Shown here in pieces: positions 1-11,482 of a DNA stretch of 64,000 bases. Source of the DNA: Platanthera guangdongensis. Taxonomy: Eukaryota; Streptophyta; Magnoliopsida; Asparagales; Orchidaceae. The position numbers and the translations under genes were made by a program. Under the pieces are notes generated by a model. The model was not told where the DNA came from. It saw nothing but the letters and a program-made list of their open reading frames with translations, and made no database searches. The stretch is from positions 68,789,628 to 68,853,627 of the forward strand of contig CM077164.1 of NCBI GenBank assembly GCA_039583875.1, given 5' to 3'. Position 1 is the first letter of the stretch; each line of letters starts with the position of its first letter.

Positions 1-1506
1 TGTGGTAGAGAAAGCTGGCCCGGGAGAAGAGAGCGACGGCAGCGGAGAGGAGGGAGAGGGTGGTGGGGAAGGGAGAGAGAGAGGTGGAGGAAGAGGAGGG
101 GGTGGAGACGGTGTAGTGGTGGAGAGTGTAGGAGGAGACGAGGGAACGAAGGGAACGGCAGGAGAATCAGAAGCTGGGAGAAGAGGAGAAGAGGCATCCG
201 AGAAGTAGGAGGTATTCTCGAAGAAGGTGACGTCAGCAGAGACGAACTGCTTACGAAGGACGGGATCAAAGCAACAGTAGCCTTTCTGAGTGGTGGAATA
301 CCCCAGAAAGACACATTTGGTGGAGCGAGGGGAGAGCTTATCACGGGTGGCAGAAGGGGCATGCACAAAGGCAGTGCATCCAAAGATTTGGAGAGGGAGA
401 TGAAACGGCTCCTTGCCCGGATACAAAATGGAGAACGGGGTTTGGCCATGGAGAACCGTGGAGGGAATGCGATTGATGAGGTAGCAGGCAAGGAGAACAG
501 CATAGCCCCAATAGGAGCGAGGAACATGCATCTGGGTCATCAAGGTGCGAGCGACATCGAGCAGGTGTCGGTTTTTGCGTTCGGCTACACCATTTTGTTG
601 TGAAGAATAGACACAACTAGTTTGATGAAGAATCCCATTTTGCATGCAGAATGTAGAGAAGTCACGACTGAGATATTCTGCGGCATTATCAGACCGAAAA
701 ACTTTGATAGAAACATCAAACTGAGTTTTGATCATGAGATAGAAGGATGTCCATACAGAGGATAATTCGGAGCGATCTTTTAACAGATACACCCACGTAC
801 AGCGAGAGAAATCATCAATGAACATGACAAAATAGGAACTACCCCGACCAATGGTAAGAGTAGGAGAAGGACCCCAGATGTCGGAGTGGATAAGATCAAA
901 CGGACGGGTAGAGCTACGAACGTGCTTTGGAGGGAAGGAGGAGCGGTGATGCTTGCCAAGCTGACAGGCCTCACAGTTGAGCGGAGGACTTTGAGGAGGA
1001 AGGTGGGGCAGAAGTTGACGAAGAAGACGGGGAGGAGCATGACCAAGGCGGAGATGCCATTGGAGAAGATCTGTGGAGGTGGAGGAGAAGGTGGAAAAAG
1101 CAGAAATGTTGTCGAGGAAGTATAAGCCGCCACTCTCAGTCCCAGTAGCAATCGTCCGTTGGGAGTCCGGATCCTGAAAAGAGCAAGAAGTAGAAGTAAA
1201 TGTGACGGAACACTGTAATTGCTTGCAAAGAGATGTAACAGATAATAAGTTGCACGGGAACTGGGGCACATATAGAGTATCCGCCAAGTGAAGAGACGGG
1301 GTGACATGAACTATCCCTGTGCCATGAACTGATGATGAAGAGCCGTCAGCGAGAGTAACTGGGGGCAAGCGAGCATGTTTTTCTAGGAGAGAGAAACACG
1401 GGAGATGGCCGGTCATATGATTCGTAGCACCAGTGTCGATCAGCCATTTGCCCTGAGTAACAACGTGTGCACGACCAGAAGACGTGACAACCGAGGCGAA
1501 AGCCAT
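1..1506 (-). CDS. pol: Copia pol, partial: protease, GAG-pre-integrase, integrase (element A)
   Basis: A minus-strand frame of 502 codons is open from ATG 1506-1504 to the window edge with no stop. Visible in order: aspartic protease motif LIDTGATNHMTG near residues 22-33; GAG-pre-integrase motif WHLRLGH near residue 155; the CxxC pair CEACQLGKHH; integrase core with HSDIWGP, FRSDNAAEY and [11 protein letters not shown], supplying the D, D and E of the catalytic triad; then the IFGCTAFVH and FLGY motifs. After these comes a Pro/Ser-rich linker, as expected before reverse transcriptase, which would lie beyond base 1. The family makes a gag-pol polyprotein that processes itself and integrates the cDNA. 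The frame upstream of the ATG stays open to a TAG near 1619 but has no further ATG. It is the only pol here without a visible lesion. No gag precedes it. Confidence 0.88.
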   Translation of the reverse strand, partial: MAFASVVTSSGRAHVVTQGKWLIDTGATNHMTGHLPCFSLLEKHARLPPVTLADGSSSSVHGTGIVHVTPSLHLADTLYVPQFPCNLLSVTSLCKQLQCSVTFTSTSCSFQDPDSQRTIATGTESGGLYFLDNISAFSTFSSTSTDLLQWHLRLGHAPPRLLRQLLPHLPPQSPPLNCEACQLGKHHRSSFPPKHVRSSTRPFDLIHSDIWGPSPTLTIGRGSSYFVMFIDDFSRCTWVYLLKDRSELSSVWTSFYLMIKTQFDVSIKVFRSDNAAEYLSRDFSTFCMQNGILHQTSCVYSSQQNGVAERKNRHLLDVARTLMTQMHVPRSYWGYAVLLACYLINRIPSTVLHGQTPFSILYPGKEPFHLPLQIFGCTAFVHAPSATRDKLSPRSTKCVFLGYSTTQKGYCCFDPVLRKQFVSADVTFFENTSYFSDASSPLLPASDSPAVPFVPSSPPTLSTTTPSPPPPLPPPLSLPSPPPSPSSPLPSLSSPGPAFSTT

Positions 1507-2331
1507 GAAGGGAGGAAGAAGAAACTGCAGCGGTCTCGGTGACAGCACACCAACGGCACGAAGGGCGACGACCAAGGTGCAGAGCACAAGCCGCGCGACT
1601 AAACCAGGAGGTCGCGGCGACTAACAAGAGAAGCGGCTAAGAGCGAAGAGGCGGAGAGGCCGCTCAAACAAGGAAGAATCCGCGTGAAACCGCGGCGGGA
1701 ACAAAAGGGAAGAAGCCGCGTGAACACGAGCGGCTAGGATTCAGATCAAGGCACAGCGGGGAAGAAGTCGCGCGGACTGCAAAGGGCCGAGCGAACAGAA
1801 GAGAGGAGAAGAGCAGGTGACCGCGACCAAGATGCGGGTAAGAAAGGGACAACCCGCACGGTCAGGCAGATCACAGCAGTTGCGAGAATGCGGTCAAGGG
1901 CACAGCGGGGAAGAGGTCGCGCGGACTGAAAAGGCCGAGCGAACAGAAGAGAGGAGAAGAGCAGGTGACCGCGACCAAGATGCGGGTAAGAAAGGAACAA
2001 CCCGCACGGTCAGGCAGATCACAGCAGCAAACCGCGAGTGCAGAGACAACACACGCGGACAGAGACAGACCGCAGCGACTAGGAAGTCGGAGCGGCAGGA
2101 AAGAGCAAGGAGCGCGGCGATACGGAAACAGGTCGCTGCGACAAAGAGCAGGAGGAGAAGAGAAACAAGAAGAGCAAGCCGCGCAAACAGGCAGCGGACA
2201 GAAACAAGCCGCGCGGATAGAAACAAGCCGCGCGGATAGAGGAGAAGGCAAGCCGAGAACAAGCCACAGAACGCGGAAGACAAGCCGCGAACAACAGAGA
2301 GCGCACAGAATCAGGAGGAAAAGACCGTGTC
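1507..2331 (-). repeat. GC-rich leader of element A with tandem 148-bp duplication, no gag
   Basis: This stretch between primer-binding site and pol, where copia gag should be, shows no gag domain or CCHC knuckle in any frame. It is purine-rich on the plus strand and full of CCGCGCGG-type words, for example near 2206-2238. A unit of about 148 bp occurs twice in tandem (about 1750-1880 and 1898-2030). ORFs across it are low-complexity translations. Either gag was lost and replaced by repeats, or this is an unusually long leader of an element relying on Gag supplied in trans. Confidence 0.7.
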
Positions 2332-2342
2332 CTCTGATACCA
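2332..2342 (-). other. Primer-binding site, element A
   Basis: On the minus strand this reads TGGTATCAGAG, complementary to the 3' end of plant initiator methionine tRNA. It lies directly against the LTR end with no spacer and fixes the element's orientation. Confidence 0.9.
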
Positions 2343-2716
2343 TGTTAGAAAGTAGAGAAAGGAAGCGAAAAGAAGAGAACAAGCCGAATAAACTTTTGAA
2401 TAATCGAAATTTTATTATCCAAAAAAGATAACTATTACAAAGGTATGCCCTCCCTTATATAGAATGGAGGAGAGAAGAGATAATACAAATAAGAGATGTG
2501 GGACTAAAAATTACAAGCTAAGCGGACTGTACAAAGTAAACCGCACAGGCCGCGCGGTTAGACAGAAGGACTAACCGCACGGCTTACAGTAAGAGATGCA
2601 GAGAGGTCGCCTGTGAAGATTGCTAGACCGCCCGGTTTACAAGTCGCCGAGTCAAACCGCCAGACCGCGCGGTCTCCAACCCGCCAAGACAGACCGCCCG
2701 GTCTCCAACTTCAACA
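2343..2716 (-). repeat. 5' LTR of element A (374 bp)
   Basis: Bounded by TGTT...AACA. A TATA-like TATATAAG on the minus strand lies at 2454-2461. Upstream of it in element orientation (2520-2710) are several copies of GACCGCGCGGTC, a perfect 12-bp palindrome, or close variants (near 2557, 2627, 2665, 2692). The partner LTR is outside the window, so the far boundary rests on the terminal inverted repeat and the junction with B. The adjacent five bases AGCCC (2717-2721) would be the target duplication. Confidence 0.75.
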
Positions 2717-3115
2717 AGCCCTACCTCAGCCTTTATAGATTTAGGCTTACAACTCAGAGAGATAACTCTACTACACTCAGGAACTCAGCCCTACCTCAGC
2801 CTTTATAGATTTAGGCTTACAAGATAGATCTATAAAAGATCTTACAGAGATATTGGTTAAAAAAACAAATATAACCTTCACCCAGGTAGAAAGAGAAAGG
2901 GTTGAATGTTTCTTGGTCAGTTCTTGATAGATCTGACTACTTTAGAATCAACCTGTCTTAGCTTCTTCAAAGCTTCTCGAATCTTAACAAAGTAAGGTTG
3001 ATCTTCTTGAAGTTGGAGATGATTCTCAATCCAGCTTCCTTCTTCTATTCAGAATTTAATCTGAATTCTTCTTGCAGACTTGTTCAGGATCTACCCTTAG
3101 AGAATTCTTGATGAA

Positions 3116-3187
3116 GACTTCTCTTCTTCTTCTTTTTAGATCTTCTTAGATCTTCTTCTTAGATCTTCTTAGATCTTCTTCTTAGAT
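3116..3187. repeat. TTCTTAGATC short tandem repeat in B LTR
   Basis: Repeats of about ten bases (TTCTTAGATC with TTC insertions). The same tract with a different copy pattern occurs at the matching place in the other LTR (about 37425-37512), so its copy number changed after insertion. Confidence 0.8.
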
Positions 3188-3262
3188 AATCTACTTTGAT
3201 AGTTGTCTCTCTCTTGGATCATTCATTTATTCTTAATCATTTTTTTGCTGACTGAACCTGTC

Positions 3263-3270
3263 TTTATATA
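3263..3270 (-). promoter_or_regulatory. TATA box of B LTR
   Basis: Minus-strand TATATAAA in the context CTATATAAAGAC, about 160 bases downstream of the palindrome array in element orientation. The other LTR copy has the same TATA near 37580. It is the best candidate for the transcription start region of B. Confidence 0.6.
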
Positions 3271-3424
3271 GACTTCATCCGATGTTACCGGCTGATCCGG
3301 TTTCTAATGGTCTTTTGATAGCTCTGATAGATGCAACAACATTGTCAGTTATGATAGCTGCCAAGTCTTCAGTCGTGATACTTGATCCTTCATTGAACTT
3401 TAACTCAGCAACAAAAGTGTCGAG

Positions 3425-3850
3425 TCAATACTTCAAATGTGTCGACACATATAGTCCATGTGTCGACACATATAGTCCATGTGTCGACACATATAGTCCA
3501 TGTGTCGACACAACTCTTGATAATGTCGACACAACTTTCACAATTTCGACATAGCTCTTCTTTAACTTCGTGACATAGCTTTAGTGGAATGTGTCGACAC
3601 AAGTCCTGTGTGTCAACACAATAACTCCTTATCTCGACAAAGTTGGTGTCGACAGAATTCTGGTGTGTGTCGACACAAGTCCTGTGTGTCGACAAAGTTG
3701 TTGTCGACAGAATTCTAGAATGTGTCGACACAAGTCCTGTGTGTCGACATAGTTGTTGTCGACAGATTCTCTGTGTGTCGACACAAGTCCTGTGTATCGA
3801 CATAATCTGGCCCCTGTTGTCGACACAACCTTTCCCAAGTGTCGACACTT
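3425..3850. repeat. GTGTCGACAC palindrome array in B LTR (U3)
   Basis: About 17 copies of the 10-bp palindrome GTGTCGACAC or one-base variants, 15-30 bases apart. Four units of a 21-bp repeat (TGTGTCGACACATATAGTCCA) stand in tandem near 3439-3512, where the other LTR copy has about one (near 37752). The ORFs here are repeat translations, not genes. Confidence 0.9.
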
Positions 3851-3986
3851 GTACTTAGATACTTTTTCTGCATTTCCTTAACCTGCACATGGAAACTCAA
3901 CACAACATCAAATGCACCTTGATGAATATCATTGAGTTAGGTGAGGCTTCTTCAAATCTGGTACATATTTTCCAATGTACCCAACA

Positions 3987-4003
3987 GTCTTCCCCTATTT
4001 GGA
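3987..4003 (-). other. Polypurine tract, element B
   Basis: The minus strand reads AAATAGGGGAAGAC directly before the LTR start TGTTGGG, the normal place for the plus-strand priming site of reverse transcription. Confidence 0.7.
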
Positions 4004-4261
4004 GAAGTCATAACCCTTAGTCAATGATATACATCACTTTATAATAAAATACAGAATATGATGTATAAAAGCATTATTTGATAGGGTAACACATAAACAA
4101 TCATTGCATGTAACAATATTATTACAGAATATGTTATAACACAATGAACATGCATCATAAGATTCTAAGTATTCAATACTAAACCAAGGAATTTTATTAA
4201 TATATGTTCAGAATAACAATGATTTAGTCCAAAAATTTATATTAACCAAAACCTAGACCAT

Positions 4262-5756
4262 CTAATTCTAGGATTGATCATGTTCCTTGATAACTATTCC
4301 TTTTCCAGACTGAACTTTAGCATTTACATTAGCTTTAGTGTCTTCAGCTGGCTTCTTCCCTTTAAGATCTTTTGCTTGAGCTTCTTCAGCATTGATCTTT
4401 TGCCTTTCAAAAAAATGAAAAGGCTTTGGAAAGGACTTACAAGGCTCCACAGAGTTAGCAGATATTTTCCAGCTAACACTCTCTCCCACTTTAGCACGAC
4501 AAAGGGGTTTATAACCAAGAGTTCTGAGCCTGATTGAATAACACTCTATCCCCCTTTATGACTTCTCGTTCAACATGGTCTCTTAGGTCACCCTTTTGAA
4601 ACCTTATCTGATCTGCCAGATAATTGGTGACTTCTTTGTAGAATGATCTGAACTTCAGTAGCTGTTCAGTAATGACCTTCTGATCATTCATTCTTATTTG
4701 ATTTTCCAGAACATATCTTTGTTTTACTGCAATGTCATCTATCTGTGTTTTGGCCTCCTATTGTTGCTTGGCCAAATAGACAACAGCATGTCCACCCTTT
4801 GGAAAGCACTCAGTCATTTCCATGTTATGCAAATTGACCTCAAATCTTATGGATTTGATTTCTTGGGTCAATGTAGATTGCAGTTCTTTATGGCTCTCAT
4901 CAACATATTTCTCAAGAGCTGCTCTTTGGTCATCCATCTTTACTTACAGTTGCTCCAGAAGTGAATTGAAGTCTACTGTTGTAGCTGGAGTTTGTGGAAT
5001 AGCCTGCAAGGATTCCTTAGAACCTGAGCACTTTTCCTGAGGACCATCAGTTTCCTCTACTTAGCTTTGGAAGCTTCTTCATTCTCATCAGAAGCAGATG
5101 AGCTTGCTATGTCCACAGTATCTGTTGGAGTAGATGCCATAATTTGTTTCTCCCCCTTAGTCCTTGCCAGCTCCCCCTCAGTTCTTGCTCCTAGTAAATC
5201 AGGAAATAATGCCTTGTTGGCTCTTGTTCATAAACTCACCCTGAGGATAAATGCCTCTTGTTGAGCTGAAACTGGAGAAAGCACATTGGCTCCCCCTTGA
5301 TGAGGCACTTCTTGGACTTGCTCCAGTTAGATTTTGACTACAGGAATCTGCTCCCCCACCACTTGACTCTCAGTCACTATTTCTTGAGCAGGAGATTTGC
5401 TAATCCTTTCTGCTCCTTCTTTATCTGAGGAAAACAACCATTTCTTCTGAATCACTGGAAGATTCAGTGATCTGGGTGCTGGTTGGTTCCTTTTATGAAT
5501 TTGCTTTGTGGGTTTCTGAGGAGTAGAAACATCTTTGATCAAAACTCTATTCCATCTTGATAGTATTCTCAACTCCATTCTCCTCATATGACTGATCTTA
5601 GATCCTGCAATTTGATTCATTACATCAGGAATATTCTCAGCCAAATATTCTTTAGCTATGCATTGAAGATCCAATCTTGGTTTTGGGATCATTTCCACAC
5701 CACTGGAGTGCTTCACTTGTCATAGAAGATGATATTTCATCTTCTTCTTTAACTAT
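4262..5756 (-). pseudogene. ORF3 remnant after pol (element B)
   Basis: Broken minus-strand relative of C's ORF3. Three blocks align by eye. Codons at 5716-5327 include LRILSRWNRVL, matching C's MRIFSRWDRVL. Codons at 4691-4509 include DQIRFQKGDLRDH, matching C's NQIRFQKDDLRDH. Codons near 4460-4268 include the FPKPFHFFERQKI and SGKGIVIK motifs of the C-terminus. The N-terminal third and its TATA region are deleted, and stops and frameshifts separate the blocks. The function of the family is unknown to me. Its place after pol is that of the env-like ORF of SIRE elements, but I see no signal peptide or membrane segment. Confidence 0.7.
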
Positions 5757-6065
5757 TTTATGTGTCGACATTGTTGGGATTGTGTCAACACAGGCTACTA
5801 AAGTCTCGACAGAGAATAACTATTCTATGTGTCGACACCAATTGCGATGTGTCTACACTAAATCCTGCATGTCGACACAGATGACTGTATGTGTCGACAC
5901 CATCATTTAAGTGTCAGGATAGCCATGTGTCGACACTAAATTCTGAGTGTCGACACCAAATTCTGAGTGTCGACACAACCTTCTGGATGTGTTGACAGAA
6001 TGTTTTTGATGTGTCAACACCATCTACTATGTGTCGACACCTATGTCTTTATGTGTCGACACAAA
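5757..6065. repeat. GTGTCGACAC array between pol and ORF3 (element B)
   Basis: About 13 exact or near copies of GTGTCGACAC, at the same spacing as in the B LTR, between the pol stop (6090) and the ORF3 remnant. C has an array at the same place (31458-31790). This part of the element lies outside the LTRs, so the array was either copied from the LTR or acquired independently. Confidence 0.9.
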
Positions 6066-6089
6066 TTTACTTAGTCAAATTTGTCATTC

Positions 6090-9000
6090 TTATTCTAAGT
6101 TCAGCATGCCTAATTCAATTTTAAAATAATTGAATTTAGTTTCATCCAGTGGTTTGGTGAACATGTCAGCAATTTGAAAATTAGTATTGACAAATTCTAA
6201 ACTTATATCTTCCTTTTCAACATGATCTATAAGGAAATGATATCTTATTTCTATATGCTTAGTTCTGCTATGAGAAACATGATTTCTAGCAATAGAAATG
6301 ACACTAGTAGAATCACAAAATAATGGAGTTCTACTTACCTGGATGTCATAATCTTCAAGTTGATGTTGAATCCATAATATCTGAGCACAACAGCTACCTG
6401 CAGCAACATATTCAGACTTAATAGTGGATATAGCCACACTTGTTTCCTTTTTGCTGTTCCATGGCACCAATCTTCCACCTAGGAACTGACATGTGCCAGA
6501 TATACTTTTTCTGTCTTTTTTGCATCCTGCAAAGTCTGCATCTGAATAACCTGTTAGTAGAAAATCTCTATTCTGAGGGTACCAAAGGCCAAGATTTGGT
6601 ATTCCCTTAAGATATCTCAAAATTCTCTTAACTTCAGTATAATGAGATTCTTTAGGGCTAGCTTGATACCTAGCATAGACACATGTAGTATACATGATTT
6701 CTGGCCTACTAGTAGTTATGTAAAGAAGGGAGCCAATTATCCCTATATATAAAGACTCATCTATAGGTTTTCCTGCATCATCTTTGCCTATAGGCATACT
6801 TGACCCCATTGGAGTTCTCATGGTGGAGGATGACTCCATACCATATTTCTTAATTAACTCCTTGGTGAACTTAGACTGAGATATGGACAAGCCATCATCA
6901 ATCTGTCTAACTTGGAGCCCCAAGAAGAATTTTAGCTCACTCATGCTGCTCATCTCAAACTTCCCTTGCATAAGTTTAGCAAACTTCCTACAAAGGTTGT
7001 TCTCAGTTGATCCAAAGATAATGTCATCAACATATATCTAGACTAGGATGATCTTGCCTTTTGATTCCCTTAGGAATAGAGTTTTGTCAATTTTCCCCCT
7101 TGAGAATTTGTTCTCAATGAGGAATGTAGACATGGTTTCAAACCCAGCCCTTGGGATTTGTTTCAAACCATATAATGCTTTCTTAAGACTATACACATGA
7201 TTAGAGTAAAGAGGATCTACAAAACCTGAGGGTTGTTCAACATAGACTTCCTCTTTTAAGTCACTATTCAGAAATGCTGACTTGACATCCATTTGAAATA
7301 CCTTGAACCCTTGATATGCTGTATAGGCAAGGAATAGCCTTATTGTTTCCAACCTTGCCACTGGAGCAAATGTCTGGTCAAAGTCTATTCCTTCTTCCTG
7401 CCTGTAGCCTTTTGCTACCAGTCTTGCTTTATTCTTGACTATGATGTCATTCTCAGCTAGCTTGTTCCTATAGATCCACTTAGTCCCTATGACATTGTGA
7501 TTCCTTGGTAGAGGAACCAACTTCCACACTTTACATCTTCTAAATTGATTCAGCTCCTCCTGCATTGCATCAATCCAGTTTGGGTCTTGTATGGCTTCTT
7601 CAAATTTTTTGGGTTCCATTTGGGACATGAAACTTGAGCAAAGGACTGTGTTCAAGTTCTTGCTTCTGGTTTGAACACCATGCATAGGATCACCAATAAT
7701 TTGGTGTGCTGGATGAACCTTTAAATGTCTTGTTGTTGGTGGCAATCTATCTACACCTTGATTTTCTCCAATCTCCTCAACATGTTGTACTTCATTTTCT
7801 TCAACATCAGCTTGTGGGTCTTGTACTCCCCCTGGACAGCAACGATCATTTTATTCATCCTTACTTACAGGTTGGTCTTCATTAATGATTAGTTTGTCCA
7901 TCTTTTCATTTAAACCTGTAGAGCTACAAGAAACACTAGACTGCACACAATTAATTAGTTCAGTTTCATCAAAGACTATATGAACAAATTCTTCTGCAAC
8001 TTGAGTAGTCAAGTTATAAACCCTTGAAGCTCTATTGTTGTTGATGTACCCAACAAATATCCCTTCTTAGGATTTGACAGCAAACTTACTTAAATAAGAC
8101 TTGCCATTGTTAAGTACATAACACTTGCTACCAAAGATCCTAAAATAGGATATGTTTGGTTTTTTGCCTTTCATAATCTCATAGGGTTTCTTTTTGTGGA
8201 TCTTAGTGATGGATGCTCTATTGAGAACATGAAATGCAGTGTTTACTGTATCAGCCTAGAAATATTCTGGGAGAGAAGTGTCACTTAGTAGTGTTCTACA
8301 AGCCTCAATAAGAGTCCTATTCTTTCTTTCAGCAATACCATTTTGCTGAGGAGTTCTTGGTGAGGAGAACTCTTGTGAATCCCTAGTTCTTCACAAAATC
8401 TTGTCATGCATTCAAACTGAAATTCAGTTCCATGGTCACTTTTGATTTTGACCACTAAAATGTTAAGTTCATTCTAAATTTGCTTAACAAAATTGTGGAA
8501 TACAGTAGGGGTTTCAGATTTCTGCCTCAGGAAGAAAACCCAAGTTAATCTAGAATAGTCATCCACAACCACAAGTGTATAGACATTACTACCTAGACAA
8601 TGAACTGGCATAGGACCAAATAGATCCATATGCATGAGGTACAAACACCTCACAGAATCTTTGGTATCATGTCCATGAAAAGAGGTCTTGGTCTGTTTGC
8701 CATTTTGGCAAGCTGAACATACACCCTCTTTTGTGCACTTGAACTGAGGACCATTCCTCACTAACTCCATGCTATAGAGTTGGCCTATAGTCTTATAGTT
8801 AAGGTGAGCTAGCCTCTTGTGCCATTGGACACAATGAGATGCTTTCTCATCTGCAACTAAACATATAGGAGAGTTTTTATTCTCACAATCAAGGTTGAGA
8901 CAGTAAACATTTCCTTTCCTATATCCTGATAGGATGACCTCTTGATCACTTGTCCTTCTAATCTGACACTCATTCTTAATAAAGGAGGTGTCATAACCAA

Positions 9001-9250
9001 GATCACTCAGTTGGCTTATGCTTATTAAGTTGTGTTTCAAATCTTTTACATAAGCCACTTGGGTGATTGTGATAGAACTAGTGGAAATGTTACCAAACCC
9101 TTTGATGATCCCCTTTTCAGATCCACCAAAGATCACTTTGGGTCCATTCTCTATTGAAGAGTAGTACTTCAGCATCCTTCTTGTTCCAATCAAGTGCCTG
9201 GAACATCCACTGTCCAAGTACCATGTAGGGGTCTGGCCACTTGGACGCAC
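6090..9250 (-). pseudogene. pol: Copia pol, broken (element B)
   Basis: Minus strand. Protease motif YLDSGCSRHLIG lies near 9210. GAG-pre-integrase motif WHKRLAHLN is near 8810. The integrase CxxC and MDLFGPMP motifs are at about 8740-8600. RT has [11 protein letters not shown] and the catalytic YVDD (7023-7034). RNase H has YSDADFAG, and the C-terminus is FTKPLDE. Lesions I can see: TAG near 8474, a one-base loss near 8385 in the integrase, TAG near 8257 replacing a conserved Trp, TAA near 8068, TAA near 7855 and TAG near 7039 just before YVDD. Most can come from single C-to-T or G-to-A changes. Close relative of C's pol. Confidence 0.9.
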
Positions 9251-9274
9251 CTACAATAAATAAAATTACTTTAC
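9251..9274 (-). other. GT...AG segment at gag-pol junction (element B)
   Basis: On the minus strand, after an AAG codon, 24 bases start GTAAAG and end TTATTGTAG, followed by GTG of pol. The segment holds an in-frame TAA. Its removal would join gag and pol in phase 0. C (28251-28271) and F (16193-16232) have the same arrangement. Confidence 0.5.
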
Positions 9275-11366
9275 CTTAGAACCCCAATGATTATTGGGTT
9301 CTAGGTTCAAGTTAGACTGAAACTTGACATACTTACCAGCAGCCTTTTTTACAGGTAAGCTGGCATTCTTCCTGACACTGGTGTTGTGCCAACATTCTAT
9401 GACATAATGCCCAACCTTGCCACATCACCAACACTCATATCTATTATACCTTCTTTTAGGTACAGTCTTAACAGCATTGCTGTCAGCAGTCTTAAAAACT
9501 GTTGGTACAGTGGACCTTTTCTTGAGTGCACCCTTATCATTCAGATTACCAGTCTTATAGTGACCATGTGTAATGTCATGATCATACTAGAGCTTTGCCT
9601 TTTCTTTTGGAAATAGCTTCCCTAGTATTTCCCTTGAAGCCTAATCCTGTCTTAACCTTTTGGGGAATGAAGTCATCAATTAAGGGTAAGACTGACTTTG
9701 GCTTTGAGAATTTAGCCACAAGTTCCTTCTCTCTTTGTAGTCTGACTTCCAGACCCTTGATCTGATCATTTTTGAATGTAATTATTTCCATCTGAATAAC
9801 AGTTATGTTTTTCAGCTTGGCAACCTCATTCATCTTCTAATCTAGCAATTTTTCTGAATCAGATGCAGCCAACTTAAGAGCAGCAATTTCCTTAGCCTAT
9901 TCTTTGTTAAGGATTCTGCTTCTCCTAAGTGCTTGCAACAGATCACCATACTCATCAATAAGTTGAGGAACATCTCCTTCAGATTCAGATCCATCCACAT
10001 CTCTTGATGCAGATGCTTCTGATTCTGATTCAGTATAATAATCAGAAACTATATATAGATTGTTTACCTTACTTGGACTAGGCTGATCCTGGCACTGATC
10101 TTCCTCAATCAAAGCCATCAGCCCTTTACAATGATGATCTTCAACACCATTTATTAAGTCCAGCAGTTGCAAGAACTCAGTCTCTTCTGAATCCTCTTTA
10201 GTAGTAAACAATCTGATATAAGCTTCAGCTTCTGTCTCTTCTCCTGAATCTGATGATGATGAATCAGTCCAGCTTTTCTCCTTCTTTGCAACAAAGGATT
10301 TCTCCTTTTTGCCCTTATGTTGTTGCTTCTTTTTATCTTTAGACTCCTTGCTTTTATCAGGACAATCGTCTATGACATGTCCTGGCCTGTTGCAATAATA
10401 ACAAACAACTTTAGAAGAAATTTGTTTACTGGGATCAGAGCCATACCTGTCATCCTTAGATGCTTTCTTCTTCTTATAATAGTCATCCTTGGAGTAAGTT
10501 GAAGATGGATTTGTTCTTCATTTCTTCTTCTTCATGAACCTTTGAAACTGTCTTGTGAAGGCAACAAAGTCTTCATCAGAATTATGACTGTCTGAAGTGT
10601 TGATGTCAGTATTTTCTGAATCAACTTCAACCATTCTCCTGGGAGGAGATGGTGAATTTCTACTACCCTTTATTGTAGCTTCAGCCTTAAAGGAAACTGA
10701 CTTTTCTCTGTAATCAGACATATTGCTTTTCTCCTCTTCCTTTCTGGCAGTAAGCTGCATCTCATAGGATAGCAGTTTTCCGAATAAGGTTGGTGGAGGT
10801 GTATCTGCAAGCCTGGCCACCTCTCTGATGGCACAAATTTTAGTATCCCAATCCTTGGTTAGGGATCTGAGAAACTTGTCATTTAACTCATAATTGCTAA
10901 AGTCTCTTCCACAGGTCATTAGCTCATTAACAATTTTGAAGAATTTCTTATAGCATTCAGCTATGCTATCTGACTTAGCTTGTCTAAATCTTTCATATTC
11001 TTGATTTAACATAGACTTCCTATCCTCTCACACTTCTTCTGTTCCCTCCATGTAGACAATCAAAGTGTCCCACAAGTCCTTGGAGGTTTTGCAATGGACC
11101 ATATTCTGGAATGTTGAGTCATCTATGGCACTCATAATTATGTTTTGTGCCCTCTTGTCTAAGGTTGCTAAGATGATCTCTTCCTTAGTCATTTCTGAAT
11201 AACTTTTAGGAGTCTTGAGATTAGCATCAAGAACTGATATTTCCATAGGAACAAATGGTCCTTCTAGAACTGTGATATAGATTCTTGGATCAGATGCTTG
11301 CATGAACAATCTGACCCTCTCTTTCCATATTCCAAAATTTTCTTTCCTACAGATAGGAAGCTTCAT
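9275..11366 (-). pseudogene. gag: Copia gag, broken (element B)
   Basis: Minus strand. The N-terminal block begins MKLPICRKENFGIWKERVRLF (11366-11028) and the UBN2-like gag region continues at 11012-10518. The first zinc knuckle CYYCNRPGHVIDDC is near 10410-10370. Acidic Ser/Glu-rich stretches follow, then a coiled-coil-like block (9833-9582). The second knuckle near 9435-9395 has a TGA in place of one Cys. The upstream start codon aligned with C's ATG reads ATA. Stops and frameshifts split it into at least four pieces. Gag would form the virus-like particle and bind RNA. Confidence 0.85.
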
Positions 11367-11469
11367 AGAACGAAATTCCTTCTGACTCTCATTGGAACAT
11401 ATTCTGCCTAATTGATTTCTATCTTGGAGATCAACTCAGACTGTTAAGTCTTATCTTTGAGAAACCTCC

Positions 11470-11480
11470 CTCTGATACCA
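11470..11480 (-). other. Primer-binding site, element B
   Basis: Minus strand TGGTATCAGAG (initiator Met tRNA type), two bases from the LTR end. The LTR terminal CA appears mutated to CT on the minus strand. Confidence 0.88.
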
Positions 11481-11482
11481 CT

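Larger units (their letters stand above)
1..2716 (-). mobile_element. Element A: Ty1/copia retrotransposon, 5' part (runs off left edge)
   Basis: Minus-strand copia element. Reading leftwards it has one LTR (2716-2343), a primer-binding site, an 825-base GC-rich leader, and a pol frame open to base 1. Its 3' half and 3' LTR lie outside the window. It sits inside the 3' LTR of element B: bases from 2717 rightwards match B's other LTR copy from about 37032. The pol sequence is clearly copia (protease and GAG-pre-integrase before integrase) but differs strongly from the SIRE-like pol of B, C and F. I do not assign a lineage. Confidence 0.85.
2717..3986 (-). repeat. 3' LTR of element B (truncated by A)
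   Basis: Matches 37037-37866, the middle of B's 5' LTR, over roughly 850 bases, then runs on to the LTR start TGTTGGGTACATTGG (minus strand, ending at plus 3986). Elements B and C share this LTR start. A minus-strand TATATAAA lies at 3263-3270. A GTGTCGACAC array (3425-3850) lies upstream of it in element orientation. The part with the U5 end, left of 2717, was separated off by A. Confidence 0.85.

Noticed and set aside
1746..2348. Overlapping hydrophobic or basic ORFs on both strands
   Set aside because: Low-complexity translations of the tandem 148-bp repeat in the A leader; no domain and no codon bias.
3405..3903. Cys/His/Thr-rich ORFs such as those containing CVDTQDLCR
   Set aside because: Translations of GTGTCGACAC repeats in the B LTR; similar peptides appear wherever the array occurs.
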